In this document: positions 49,020 to 60,000 of the stretch, piece by piece
Position numbering within the stretch: the stretch's first letter is position 1
How the letters are laid out: the number at the start of each line of letters is the position of its first letter
Assembly (NCBI GenBank): GCA_949130485.1
Contig: OX422200.1
Coordinates: forward strand, 2,402,274-2,466,273
Source: Agelas oroides
Taxonomy: Eukaryota > Porifera > Demospongiae > Agelasida > Agelasidae
Reading direction: 5' to 3'
Length of the DNA stretch: 64,000 nucleotides
Notes under the pieces: generated by a model
Database searches by the model: none
Told to the model about the DNA's origin: nothing
The model's input: the letters and a program-made list of their open reading frames with translations, nothing else
Translations under genes and position numbers: made by a program

Positions 49020-49223
49020 TCACAGAACGAGATTCTCTTGCCATGTGTTGGTCTTCTCCATCTGCTGCAATACTGCCACTGAGATAGCAGGTAAGTCTGT
49101 TCCGGGAGGTGCTTTGAAATGGCCATTTTGAAGCCTCTGGGCATGGAATGGATCAGCTGGGGAATTTGCAAAAACGATGGTGCACACTGCAAAAACACAA
49201 CATAAATACCAGGCAAGGTTCAA
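49020..49223 (-). CDS. small putative secreted peptide in the left arm
   Basis: 67 codons: a hydrophobic start (LAWYLCCVFAVCTIVFA) like a signal peptide, then a short polar peptide ending TWQENLVL. The right-arm copy is interrupted by a 364-bp insertion and differs. Probably a repeat-encoded remnant, not a working gene. Confidence 0.3.
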   Translation of the reverse strand: MNLAWYLCCVFAVCTIVFANSPADPFHAQRLQNGHFKAPPGTDLPAISVAVLQQMEKTNTWQENLVL

Positions 49224-49898
49224 TTTGAGCTTGTGAATAGTAAGCCTGCTCCAAGTTGCAATGAGAGATCTTGTGACATTGTCATAGTCTTGCCGGAGTT
49301 TGTCGTGGACAGCAATAAAATTATGTGAATATGTCTTTACTCACACTTGCTCTTTGCACAACAATGTTTCTATTGTTTGGGTCCAGCAAAATTTTGGCTT
49401 GTCAGCACAAAAGAGACAGTCTTCTTCCACTAAACACCCTTCAACCCCTAGCCTTGTTCCCAGGCTCTCCTTCTTGCCTATAAAAAGTAGCAACTTTTCT
49501 TAGTGAATGCATGTGTCTGTCATATTAAACTGTAAAAGCATGTTGGCTTCTGTATATGTATGTACATCAACCATTGCTGCTGCTGGCACTATTTCAGTAG
49601 GAGGTGATGACAAGGGCAGTATTTGTCTTCTTAGCAGCCTCCTTTAGGAGTGTGAAGTGGCTTATAAGTGCTAGCAGAAGTACAACCCACCAAAGTGTTA
49701 TTTCACTGGAAGTTTTATTTACTAACACATGGCATTTTGCCAGCTGTGCCTCTAATGATAGCGGAAGTGTATTACAAGATGATTACATTATCTTACAAAG
49801 GCAGTCTGCTTGAATATGAACCCTGTTCCAATGGGCAGGGACTTTGTGCCTTCGTCTGTTGGTCTCTTTAAGAGTGCTATGCATTGTACGCTCATATC

Positions 49899-49930
49899 AT
49901 AGATATTAGTTACTAGTCTATAATATCTAT
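49899..49930. mobile_element. 32-bp palindromic insertion with perfect 9-bp target duplication
   Basis: atagatatta...taatatctat flanked on both sides by gctcatatc (9/9). Same style as the 31- and 35-bp palindromes near 16.3 and 16.5 kb. Confidence 0.75.
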
Positions 49931-50408
49931 GCTCATATCAAGGTAAGGATGAGGCGGAATAGAGCCAGCAGCATCAATAGCTGATATACAGAAGCCAGTG
50001 AAACCAACATGCTTTACAGCTTATTAGGAAAGGCACATGCATGCACTGGACTGCTAATAGGCGAGAAGATATCAAAATGTAGGGGTGCGAAGGGTGTTTA
50101 GTGGAAGGTTGTGGTGACTGTCCCTTTTGTGCTAACAAGCCAAAATTTGGTGGACCCAGACGAAAGTAACTATGCTGTGTAAAGTGGAAGTGTGAGTCAA
50201 CTATAATTGTGCACTGAGACCATAATGTAACAATAACACCCTTTGAAGTTGTACTTTTGTTTCTGGTCTGGACTTCCCTGCTACTGTGCACATGGGCAGT
50301 ACATCAGCAACACAAGTAGCAATAATGTGTTTGCCAGTACAACAAACACATCACTGTATAAGAAAACTGTATCATTACCAGTTACTTTGGATCACAAAAA
50401 TATGCTAT

Positions 50409-50512
50409 TTCCGTTGTCTTATGGATTTGGGGACCCCGTAGATATGGGGACCCCCGTCCCTAAATCTACGTGAGTTTGGGGACCACCGCGTAGATTTAGG
50501 GACCCCGCTGTC
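50409..50512. repeat. G-rich flank repeats, left side
   Basis: Repeated variants of gatttggggac / gtagatatggggac in both orientations. Related sequences occur at 51556-51690, on the other side of the Ulp1/PHD remnant, so these may be the ends of that element. Confidence 0.6.
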
Positions 50513-50566
50513 AATTGATGTCAATTGATGTCAATTGATGTCAATTGATGTCAATTGATGTCAATG
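50511..50566. repeat. 10-bp tandem repeat (tgtcaattga)n
   Basis: Five perfect or near-perfect copies, then a degenerate one. Confidence 0.9.
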
Positions 50567-50664
50567 GTTGTACCGCGATTGAGTGAAGTCTAATAGCCCA
50601 AGGGTACAAAATCTGTAGGCTGTAGGAAAGGTTATCTCCGAAGCTACATGTATCAATTGAAGCA

Positions 50665-51435
50665 ATGGAAGCTGAAAGCGAGGGGAAATTCACTTATCGA
50701 CAGATCTACGACTACATCAAACATGGAAAGTACCCCGAAACACTCGAGAAGACGACAAACTCACTCTTAGGGAACAATCTAAGTTTTTCCAAGTGCAGGA
50801 GATGAATCTCTACTACATTCAAGGTACATGTACATTTTGTCATTGTTGGGATAGTCATCAACCCATCACTTCCAAAATTAGCGAAGGATTGGCGACCTGT
50901 GGCGATCAGCTGGCGATTAACTATGATATAAACCTGCATCCTTTTCTCTTGACTAGGAGAGATGACTTCTGCAACACCAAGGCTTGTGATCGAAGACTGA
51001 GAGCAGTGGAAGAGGATCATTTTGTCCATCCACGACGAGTGTCATGGTGAAAGAGTCGACCCTCACCTGATGGTGAATGTGCCAAACATCAAGCAACAGC
51101 ATGGCACAAAAGATTGTGGTGTATTTGCAATTGCTTATGTGTACCATGCTGCTCTGGGAGACGATGTATGTACAATTGTGTTTGACCAGAAGATGAGACA
51201 ACACCTGGAGAGGTGCTTTCGCCAGAGACTACTTTCCCGCACTCCATCGGCTATAAGCCTAAACAGATGCACTTCCCATTTCATGAAATAGAAGTGTTTT
51301 GTACATGTCAAATGCCCGAGATATGGGACAACATGGTATGCTGTGACTCCTGCGAAGCGTGGTATCACCTTAGGTGCATCAATCTTAGATCTATGCCCAA
51401 TAGTGAAGAACAGTGGTTTTGCAGTGCATGTAAGT
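50665..51435 (+). pseudogene. decayed transposon gene: integrase N-terminal scrap, Ulp1 (C48) protease, PHD finger
   Basis: Three coding blocks lie in shifting frames. From 50665, YIKHGKYPETLE continues one base out of frame into LTLREQSKFFQ, like the N-terminal segment of Gypsy-type integrases. Around 51075-51200, NIKQQHGTKDCGVFAIAY carries the Ulp1 catalytic Cys block, followed by FDQKMRQHLERC. After another shift, a PHD finger spans 51290-51433 (FCTCQMPE, VCCDSCEAWYHLRC, WFCSAC). The DDE core is absent. [13 protein letters not shown] plus Ulp1 domains are reported for Ginger1-type DNA transposons, so a Ginger-like origin is likely but is inference. Frame breaks show it is dead. Confidence 0.68.
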
Positions 51436-51555
51436 TATTGCAGTTTCTTTTGCTTTTACTCTTCAATGTTTATGATTGTGAGTGACATAGATGATGCAGT
51501 TAAGCACAGCCATAGCCATAGCACAACAGAAAAATGGTATACATAGGTAGCCCAT

Positions 51556-51690
51556 ATCTACCATGGATATTGGGATGGGGGGTCCCCATATCTATCATAG
51601 ATATGGGGATGGGGTTCCCTGTATCTATGTAGATTTGGGGACAGGGTCCCCAAATCTATACAGATTTGGGGACAGGGGGTCCCCATATCC
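51556..51690. repeat. G-rich flank repeats, right side
   Basis: Five variants of gatatgggga/gatttggggac with gggtcccc between them, matching the left-side block at 50409-50512. Confidence 0.65.
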
Positions 51691-52119
51691 ACATGACACC
51701 GCCCTTATATAGGTGAACGCTTTAAAGCAGGTAGGCTGAAATACAAGCTAAACAACTGCACAGAAGTCCCTTTAAATTCCAGTGAGCACTGCTTCTGCAC
51801 AGCCACATTATACAGGGATTCTCATAAATTGAAACGGTCCAGAATGGAGGAGCAGAAACAGAAGTACAACTTGGGGTGGCCTTATGTAATTTTATGTAGG
51901 TTCACTGCTGTCCACAACCAAGTCCAGCAAGACTACGACAATGTCACAGGATCTCGCATTACAACTTGGGGCAGGCTTGCTATTCACAAGCTCAAATTGA
52001 ACTTTGCCCGGTACTTAAGCTGTGTTTCTGTAGTGTACACCATCGTTTTTACAAATTCCCATAGTATGTATAGACTGGCAGTATATGTATAGCCAGCTGA
52101 TCCATTCCATGCCCAGAGG

Positions 52120-52483
52120 TAGTCTCGGAACCAGACCCTCGAAAAATCGAAAAGGAGGGTCTGGTAAATCGACTGGGGTGGAAGTGTACACTGCGCCCGG
52201 TATGCAGGCGCACTTCCGATTGGCTTTTGATTAGCATTCTGATGTGCGTTAATTAGAAATGCTAACCGCACGAGAGCCGTCTTCGCGTTTAGCTTCGTTT
52301 CAGAAAGCTGTGAACACCAAGCGGGAAAGATTAGAACACTTTTGCGAGTGTCTGGTTCAGCAGAAAGCTCTAACTGGCTACGGAAGGTAAGCAACTAATA
52401 AAATTCCTTACATTCCGAAGTGAACACTTCCACCCCGCCCTGTTTACCAGACCCGATTTTTCGAGGGTCTGGTTCCGAGACTA
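52120..52483. mobile_element. 364-bp inverted-repeat element with perfect 9-bp target duplication
   Basis: Ends tagtctcggaaccagaccct / agggtctggttccgagacta. It is flanked by gcccagagg on both sides (9/9). It interrupts the right arm of the 48910-52707 inverted repeat, so it is younger than that arm. Confidence 0.92.
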
Positions 52484-52707
52484 GCCCAGAGGCTTCAAAA
52501 TGGCTATTTCAAAGCACCTCCCGGAACAGACTTACCTGCTATCTCAGTGGCAGTATTGCAGCAGATGGAGAAGACCGACACATGGCAAGAGAATCTCGTT
52601 CTGTGACTGATGTAGCTTTCTTTACGACATTGTGCTTACTCGTATCAAAGGAGTTAAACGTGCTGATTAATTATTCATAAGGTTTCAAACCGGGCGTATC
52701 CCATTGC

Positions 52708-53209
52708 CCGCTACTTAATTACAAGTCCTTTGATCGACCCGCGGCAATACAACCCCCTCCACAAAGTTCGCTACAAGAGCTTGACGGGGAACCCAGTGGA
52801 CTACCAAGGTATGCGCTTTCTAGTTGTGTAAGCTAGCTATCTAAGGATCCGGGAAGGCCAAAAGTCGCGAAATAGTTTTCTGAATGAAATCAAGCGCATG
52901 TAGGGACAGAACCTCACAACCAACCAAACAAGATACCGTAATACTTTTACACCATTCCTACATCTTGTGCCATTTTGGCAACCATGGCCTTGTGTTTGTT
53001 GCTTGTGTGCACAATACTAGGATTGTCTTGCACGTGGAAGGCTGTGGAGTAAGCAGTGCTATATGGGCACTTATATGTCCCGTGTAGAAGAGTTTGCGAC
53101 CAGGATCAAAATTTGAATCATATGTGATCAAAGCCCTTTTGGGGGACCATCAATATTATGGCAAGCCGTTTGTTTCAAAGTTGTCGATTCAAAAATGTGT
53201 TGTGTGCGC
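52708..53209. other. intergenic, no gene recognised
   Basis: Only short ORFs. No clear splice-flanked coding block and no element ends. Confidence 0.45.
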
Positions 53210-53725
53210 CTCCAGAATCGACTCGATTGTGATAAAAATCAACTTGATTTACGCAATGTTCGACTCGATTGTTCGCAAAACCGACTTGGTCAAAAAACCA
53301 ACTCGATTGTACTCAGAATTGACTCAGTTGTGGTAAAAAAAATCAACTCCATTGTCTGCAAAATCGACTCGGTTGTCCGCTAAATCGACTTGGTCAAAAA
53401 ACTGACTTGATTGTGATAAAAATCGACTCATTTTGTACCACTTTCAACTCAATTGTCCCCAAAATCGACTCTATCAAAAAAAAAACGACTCGACCATCGT
53501 ATAAATCGACTCAATTGCACAACGTTCCTCTTAATATACTTACCTTCAACTCTATCATCCAAAATTTACTGACTCTACCTCGTTTGAGTTGATCTTTCAA
53601 AAATCAAGTCGGTTTTTTGACCGAGTCGGCTTTGCGAACAATCGAGTTGATTTTTATCAAAATCAAGTCGATTCTGAGCCCAATTGAGTCGGTTTTTAAC
53701 ACAATTGAGTCGATTCTGGGGGTCA
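53210..53725. repeat. inverted minisatellite of about 20-bp cgactcgattgt units
   Basis: 53215-53560 is an imperfect array of units such as aaaatcgactcgattgt with spacers gtgataaa / ttggtcaaaa. 53590-53725 carries the same units in reverse complement, and in mirrored order (ttttttgaccgagtcggc, gcgaacaatcgagtt). The whole can fold back on itself. ORFs through it are artefacts. Confidence 0.8.
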
Positions 53726-53992
53726 AATCATAGCTCTATTAATCTGGAAATATATTGTACTTACAACCACAGGTGGGTGCACTGTCCGACCATGTCCCAT
53801 TAGCCTGACAGGTACGTGTTGGGGATCAAGGGATCAAGGTGACCTCCAAACTGCTAAAAATCAAGACACACGGTGTGGCTGCAATTTGCCCTTTGACCCT
53901 TGAAAATCAAGCGATCAAGCACACTTTGTGTCAAAAAACTTGATCGTGGTCGCAAACACTTCTACAGGCGACATATAAGTGACTACCCCTTG

Positions 53993-54048
53993 TAGTCTCG
54001 CCTGGCCAGACCCAACCTGGAAGGGTAGGGTCTGGCCACATAAGACTA
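53993..54048. mobile_element. 56-bp inverted-repeat element
   Basis: tagtctcgcctggccagaccc pairs with gggtctggccacataagacta. Same end type as 52120-52483; no matching flanks seen. Confidence 0.6.
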
Positions 54049-54174
54049 CACGGAGAGTGAGTTACATTGTGGGTGGCTGCCTCTTCATTGCAACTGAGCA
54101 TGGCAGATATGGTCTATCTTGTATGCAGAGGGTGTGTAAGTTAAAAACACCACACAAAGCCTTTTGAGAGATGT

Positions 54175-55255
54175 CAGTCGGTGTTGTAAAGAAGCGCCGT
54201 TGCCGTCAAAAGTGCTGTGGATGCAGGGGGTGTGCTGTACTGCGGCAAGCCAGTAGCAAAGTGCACGTCAAGCTGACTTGTAGCTCAGTGTGGCCATGCT
54301 GTATCAGTAGTGTGCTACCCAAAAGTTGTAGCTAATAGATTTAGCTCTTAACAGTGTCAGGCCATAGATAGTGGAGTGGGATTAGGGTTAGGGTTAGGGT
54401 TAGGGTATGGTCAGGCCTATAGGCAGAGGGAGTCCAAGGGGGTTCATTCGAACCCAAAAAAGATTTTATACACCACCTAGCTATACGTTTTAAGTGCCCT
54501 ACCATTTGTAATTGGTCCACTAGCCTCGCTGTCATTGGGAATCACCACTGTCCAAACAAGCTTGGTAACAGCTATTCATATGTATTCTATGCATACTATT
54601 TCACCATCTGTTACTCCACCTGCTGTTCTGCCAACCGTAGTACCTTCTCTCATAATCTCGTAGGGCCAGACTCTCAGCATAAATTTGATGTCAGCTGGCT
54701 TAGCAAACACATCTATGGACAGCCAAAAATTGGGAGCAATATTCCGCGAGCCATGTAGCTATTACGGCTCTGCTTCTGTCCCACAATGGCAATCTCAGAG
54801 CATCTAATTTTCAAAAGTCTCTAGTCTTGCATGCTTATCTATGCATACATACACACAAGACGCCCAAGTAACCCCCCTTCTGAAAATCCTGGCTACGGGC
54901 CTGAATGTACCTACCTACCTTAGCCTTTATACAAGGCTCCAGAGTTGCAAGTTGGGATGAAGTTTGTGTGGTCACTGAAGGATCATAGCTCAGGTTAGCA
55001 GATCGCATATTCTCATCTTTAGCAAATGCAAGTACCTTCATGTTAAGATAGCTAGTTTGACCACTTGTAAAGTCATGTGTCACTATAGGTCCAATTCATT
55101 CATGGCAAGTGTTTGGCTCCATGCAATCGCCGTGGATTAGCTCTCAATCATAGCGCTTGCACAGTTGATATCAACCTTCAATAAGTCCTCTCAGGCTGGG
55201 AAAAAAACACACGCTAAAACATTGGGCATGCACATGCACTTTTGTGGCTTCTGTC
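54175..55255. repeat. segmental duplicate of 40600-41205 with a 550-bp insertion
   Basis: Blocks at 54180-54355 and 54905-55250 match 40620-40800 and 40805-41200 in the same order and orientation. The extra piece between them begins and ends with related taggcc/atggtcaggcct sequence and includes the telomere-type repeat. Confidence 0.78.
54382..54405. repeat. interstitial telomere-type repeat
   Basis: Four consecutive TTAGGG units, inside the insertion in the segmental duplicate. Confidence 0.9.
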
Positions 55256-55989
55256 CCAATCAACAATCATGGCCAGGCTGTGCTTTGCATAGGAGGCTTT
55301 CTGCATGCATGTACTATCCCTTCCTGGGGTTGTTTACACTTGGTGTCAGGATGCATGATGTGTATGTGTATGTGTATTAAAGCTTACCCGGTTTAGGCTT
55401 CATTCATTACATAATCCTTTGTTCAGTCTAATACTCACACTAGTTTCCTTATAGAATGCCTTGCCTTGCTTTATTACATCCATCCTTAAAATTAAACTTG
55501 TTCCTTATAGTCATGAACACATGCACATGTCTTTGCATCAGAGAAAAATGGCTATAAGTATAGTCCTTCATCATGTTTTTCTTTAGGCCTGCCACACCAC
55601 AATAATCAGTTAAACTGAAACATCAAGTCAATCTGCCAAAAGAAGTTATATGTACATAGTGCCATGTCCACCGAGTACACTGCCAGTAGTGGTCAAGCTT
55701 CTGGACTTTAGCTTTGGGAAACAAGGTCAATATGGCATGAATGTTTCTGCCTTGATGTTCAGCATAATGTAACATCACATACACAGCTCCTATGAGCTGC
55801 ATGGAAATGTTGTTCAACAGCAGCAAGGTGCATAATACCCCATGACCCATTCCTGGACTGGCATAGTACTGTGACATGAATAAATTAAGTACCAGATTAT
55901 AAACGAACTAAGTTAGTTGCTCAATTTACAGTATAAGTTGTCAATTTGAGACAATTTTCAACCTTTCTGGTCCAATTCCACAGCTCATC
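55256..55989. other. upstream flank of secreted protein copy 2
   Basis: No gene seen. The last 60 bases (ctggtccaattccacagctc before the ATG) resemble the same position of copy 1, including the acceptor-like ccacag. Confidence 0.45.
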
Positions 55990-56643
55990 ATGAAGACAGT
56001 GTTTCTTCTCTCCATCCTGACTGCTCTAACACTATCTGTCAGTGCAACCATAGTACGCCGACAAACTGGCAGCTGCTCAAGACAGCAAGTGAACTCATTT
56101 TTGGCAAATCTCCCCCAGGTGTGTCAAGATGCCATTCGTGCTTTCACCGTAAATGATCTCGGGACCATCTGTACTCGTGACTGCTATGGAGTGTTCACAC
56201 AATTTGTTGAAGAAACCTGTAACTCTCCATCTATTGCTCGTGTAAACAGAGCACAGTGTTCACGTGGGGATGCTACTGTTGACTACTGCTACCCTATTGT
56301 CATCAACCAGACATTGTACAATACCATACGTGCACTCTTAGATCCTTGTGGTAACCCAAATACAACGTGTACACCATCTTGTCCAGCAGCTCTGCGGGCC
56401 CTAGCAGCATCAGTCGGATGTTGTTGGGCAGAGCTGATCTACGTTAACCCAGACACTACCGTGACTTACACAACTGCAGCTGAATGGGCCAGCTGTGGTG
56501 TGCCCTTCCCTGGAGAATGTGCCAATCCATTCGCTACCGAAGGTTCTACCACCAGTAGCATAGCTACTGCCATTGCTTCACAGCTGGTACCGTGCCAGCT
56601 ACATCTTCTACTACTGATACTACCAGTACTATTGGTACTGTAG
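55990..56643 (+). CDS. secreted Cys-rich protein, copy 2, frameshifted stalk
   Basis: Paralogue of 47434-48285, nearly identical over the ectodomain (same signal peptide MKTVFLLSILTALTLSVSA, same cysteine pattern). The stalk is much shorter. One base is missing at about 56574 relative to copy 1 (attgcttcacag versus attgcattcacag). After that point the Thr-rich repeat is read one frame over and becomes Leu-rich (LHLLLLILPVLLVL) before a stop, giving 217 residues. In the original frame the sequence would continue to the homologous tail. So this is either a damaged copy or a version with a different hydrophobic C terminus. Confidence 0.7.
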   Translation: MKTVFLLSILTALTLSVSATIVRRQTGSCSRQQVNSFLANLPQVCQDAIRAFTVNDLGTICTRDCYGVFTQFVEETCNSPSIARVNRAQCSRGDATVDYCYPIVINQTLYNTIRALLDPCGNPNTTCTPSCPAALRALAASVGCCWAELIYVNPDTTVTYTTAAEWASCGVPFPGECANPFATEGSTTSSIATAIASQLVPCQLHLLLLILPVLLVL

Positions 56644-57029
56644 CTACTGCTGGTGCACAGGCTCTGCTCATGACGGAAATTCTGGCAACAATTATGTTTC
56701 ATTGTATCATGATTAGTTATACTGAGCTGCTTGTGTAGGAAGGTATCTAGACATATTAACTAGAGTCTATTGCTATGATACGTGGTGTAGGAAAAGTGTA
56801 TACGTCCATTATTATTAGATTCTAGAGTCTGCAGACATACATCTTTCTCACATCAGTGAGATCAAGGTAGAAAGTAGCCTGTGGTACATACACGGTAGAA
56901 AGGATGTACGGACTTATTAATAGCAAACATTATAGTTACGTGACTTCAAAACTGCATATCTCTGAATCTGTATGAAAAATTTATATATCTATCTATATAT
57001 CAAGTCAGACTGAAAACTCATCAGCTTCT
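56644..57029. other. intergenic between secreted copy 2 and the second PH-BTK gene
   Basis: Begins with the out-of-frame remainder of the secreted protein tail (to about 56738). The rest has no coding features and should include the promoter and 5' UTR of the next gene. Confidence 0.5.
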
Positions 57030-60000
57030 ATGGAACCTCTTTCATTGCAAAACATCCGGTTGCCCTCCGGAAGTAATTATAAATACCGATATGCTATGCC
57101 ACGCCCACGAAAACCGCTACAGCTACAGGGTGGGGCTGCATGTACTAATGTAGCGAGTTGCCTGGCAGATGATATTACCCTAGCAGAGATGGCAGCTGTA
57201 AGTACTCCAGTGATTTACATGGAGGGGATCGTTTACAAGCGATCAAGGGGTCGTCGCCATCCCTCTCGAGTGAAGAAGACGCAAAAACGATTCTGTCGAC
57301 TAACTAAAGATTCGTTTGACTATTTTGAACCCCCAAAGAAAGGAAGCAATCTAGATACGGTAAACACCGACCTATCAGGCTTAAAATCTCTAGGTTGCAT
57401 TTGAATTGCGTAAATAAAGTAATGCGACTATACACAGGTACTGAATAAAGCACCGAATGGAAGCTTTCCGGTGAGCAGAATAAGAATAGTGGAGAAACTT
57501 GACTGGAGCTTCAAGAAAGGAAAACACTGGTTCCAGGTCAGAATCATTCTCCCTTTTCCTTAACAGATTGTTTGGAAAATCATGACCCTATCAACTATTA
57601 TTAAATGTATGTGTACAGTTTGGAGATGACGAAGAGGTGCTATACCTTGGTGCTGAATCAGAAGATAGGCAGTATGAATGGATCAAAGCACTAAAAAAAG
57701 GTGAGGTAAACCAGTAGAAAATTAATGCAGTGAACACAGATCAAGTTGCCATTTTTCATGCATGGCGCAGCAGCTGCTGCTGAAAGCCACAATGAAATGA
57801 TTTCGCACTATCACCCTGCACCTTATACTGGAGGAAAATGGAGCTGCTGCAAAGAACAAACTAAGCAGTGCCAAGGATGTGAACCAGTTCATTCTGCAGA
57901 ATCTGATGGTATGTATGTATATGCAACAAAAACTATAAGCTGACTTATTTGTGTATCATGGTTACTTCCTTGACAATGGCAGATGACTGGCACTCCATAC
58001 AAACTTCTCATCAACCACGCCTCCGATCTGATCTGTCTTTCACATCCAACTCTTCGGAAGAGACTGTCACAGAATCCCTAGGAAGTAAATGTCCATCACG
58101 AACAAATACTGGGTCACTGACTGCAAGCTGGCCACAACAGAGCACTACCACACTTACATCAGTATCAGAGTAAGTACCCATGTGCTACATACTATAGAAA
58201 TGAAGCCAGATTAAGAGAATTAATGTGTGGGATGCTAGTAAAGTTTGCGCAAGTATCAAAATTCTTTCAGGTTCATGTACTGCAAATTACCATGGGGAGA
58301 TACATTACTGCTGTCATGTGTCAGGAAGTGGATGACACCTTAATTGAGCCGGAATGTACGTTACAGAGCAGTATAGCAAACTCCAAGAAATAAGATAGCT
58401 GCATGTGCCATAAGTTGGTGGGCAGGGTTTGGCAACAACCGATTGGCAAAAACAGGATTACACTACCAGAATTTCTCTGGTGAAGCATGACCAGAAGCTA
58501 TGCCATTTTTAATAAAAATAAGCCCTACTACTGTGCTTAGTGTGGATAGTGAATAATGAGATTAAGTTTGCTTGGCCGAACTTGCGTTAATAACTACTGT
58601 TACTCCATAGGCAGTCTTGTACACAGTTTAGGGGGTCTGGGTACAGAATACTTCATAAATAGGGCAGATTCTCAAGATCTGATATAGTCATGGTATTGTA
58701 TATATAGTCAAGATATTGTATGTATAGTCATGGTATTGTATATAGTCAATGTCTTGTCTGATTCTGGATATGCTTTATGAGAGGTTCTTTATTTCTTATT
58801 TCATGCTTATTTGTAGCCTGAGACAAAATTAATACTGGCAAGCTTTAATTAACTATTACAGTCACATAAAAGAAGCCCACACAAACACTTAAAATTCCTT
58901 TTCTAATGAAATTTGTTTAGGTGGTTACTAACTTATATGCACAACTGTGTGTACATAATGATACTTGTGCTACCAGACTAGTACGTGTGATTACTGTGGA
59001 ATGACAAATAGTAATCATGTTTACTAAATAAGGTGGTAATGAAATTCCTTGTAATGGGATGCTAGCTATATCATGTATTATTGGATGAATCTGGGAAATA
59101 AGTATTCATGCCTTATTTTAATGCAAAGCCCTGCAACTGAGGTGACCCATCTTGCATTAAATCAACCTTCAAGTGTTGCCATTGTTATTAAGGTTAATGT
59201 AGTATCACTGCATGAGAGCTTAATGATTACTGCATGTAGGAATGAAATATGTGATCGTGAGAGTGATGATGAAAACAAGGAACAGGAGACTACATACGAC
59301 AAACCTCCAAGTGATGATATTTCCAAACCTCGAGCTGGTCAGTTCAGTAATAATCTACATAGCTATGTAAATAATATCATGAAAGTAGTGAGTAATACTA
59401 CGTACAGCTATAGTATGAACCATATTCGCAGATTTTAGCTGCTATGTAGAGTCACCTTGCTGTGCAGAATGCATTTAGGCCAATACCAGGCTTCATCAGC
59501 TATGATAAGAACGTACAATTCACACATGTCTTACAAATTAGAAGCTTTTGGAAGCTTGTAATCTGAGAAAGAGCCAGGTATTTGCAACCTTACTACAACA
59601 TCACACAAAGATTTTGTTTCTCAGTTAGACGTGTGTGACACATCATGGAGTTCGAGGAATGCTTCCAATAGTCTGAAAGTCTGTTGAGAAGCTTCTTCTT
59701 TAATCTCTTCTTTCAAAATCAGCATTACTAAAAGAAGTTTGTAGTGCTAGGTTCATGCACACCTGGATGACCTAGATGATTGTTTAACCTGATCTAGGTC
59801 AGAGACTGATTTAACTAACTGATGTACACAGAGGTTAAAATGACCTCAGTCTAAATATAACCTGGGTGTCTTTATGATCAAATGATTTGCAGTATAGTAA
59901 AAGCAATATCATTTAGCCAATATACTTTTACAGTAAGTAGCCCAGTTTGTAGTTCTCAGCCCTTCACTTGTGAACTCCCACTTATGTGTCACAGATTCAG

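Larger units (their letters stand above)
48910..52707. mobile_element. 3.8-kb segment bounded by about 400-bp inverted repeats
   Basis: Left arm 48910-49315 is the inverted copy of 51903-52707 once the later insertion 52120-52483 is removed (shared blocks: cacagaacgagattctcttg, tgctgattaattattcataa). The enclosed part holds a second inverted pair (49353-49445 with 50088-50200) and the Ulp1/PHD remnant. It could be a large fold-back transposon or two head-to-head copies of a repeat. Confidence 0.65.

Noticed and set aside
50511-50566. Possible CRISPR-like or regulatory repeat array (10-bp units)
   Set aside because: No spacers; units are directly adjacent, so it is a simple tandem repeat in a eukaryotic context.
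53094-53592. Runs of short ORFs rich in ID/SIV repeats
   Set aside because: They follow the minisatellite period and have no start, splice sites or family resemblance.
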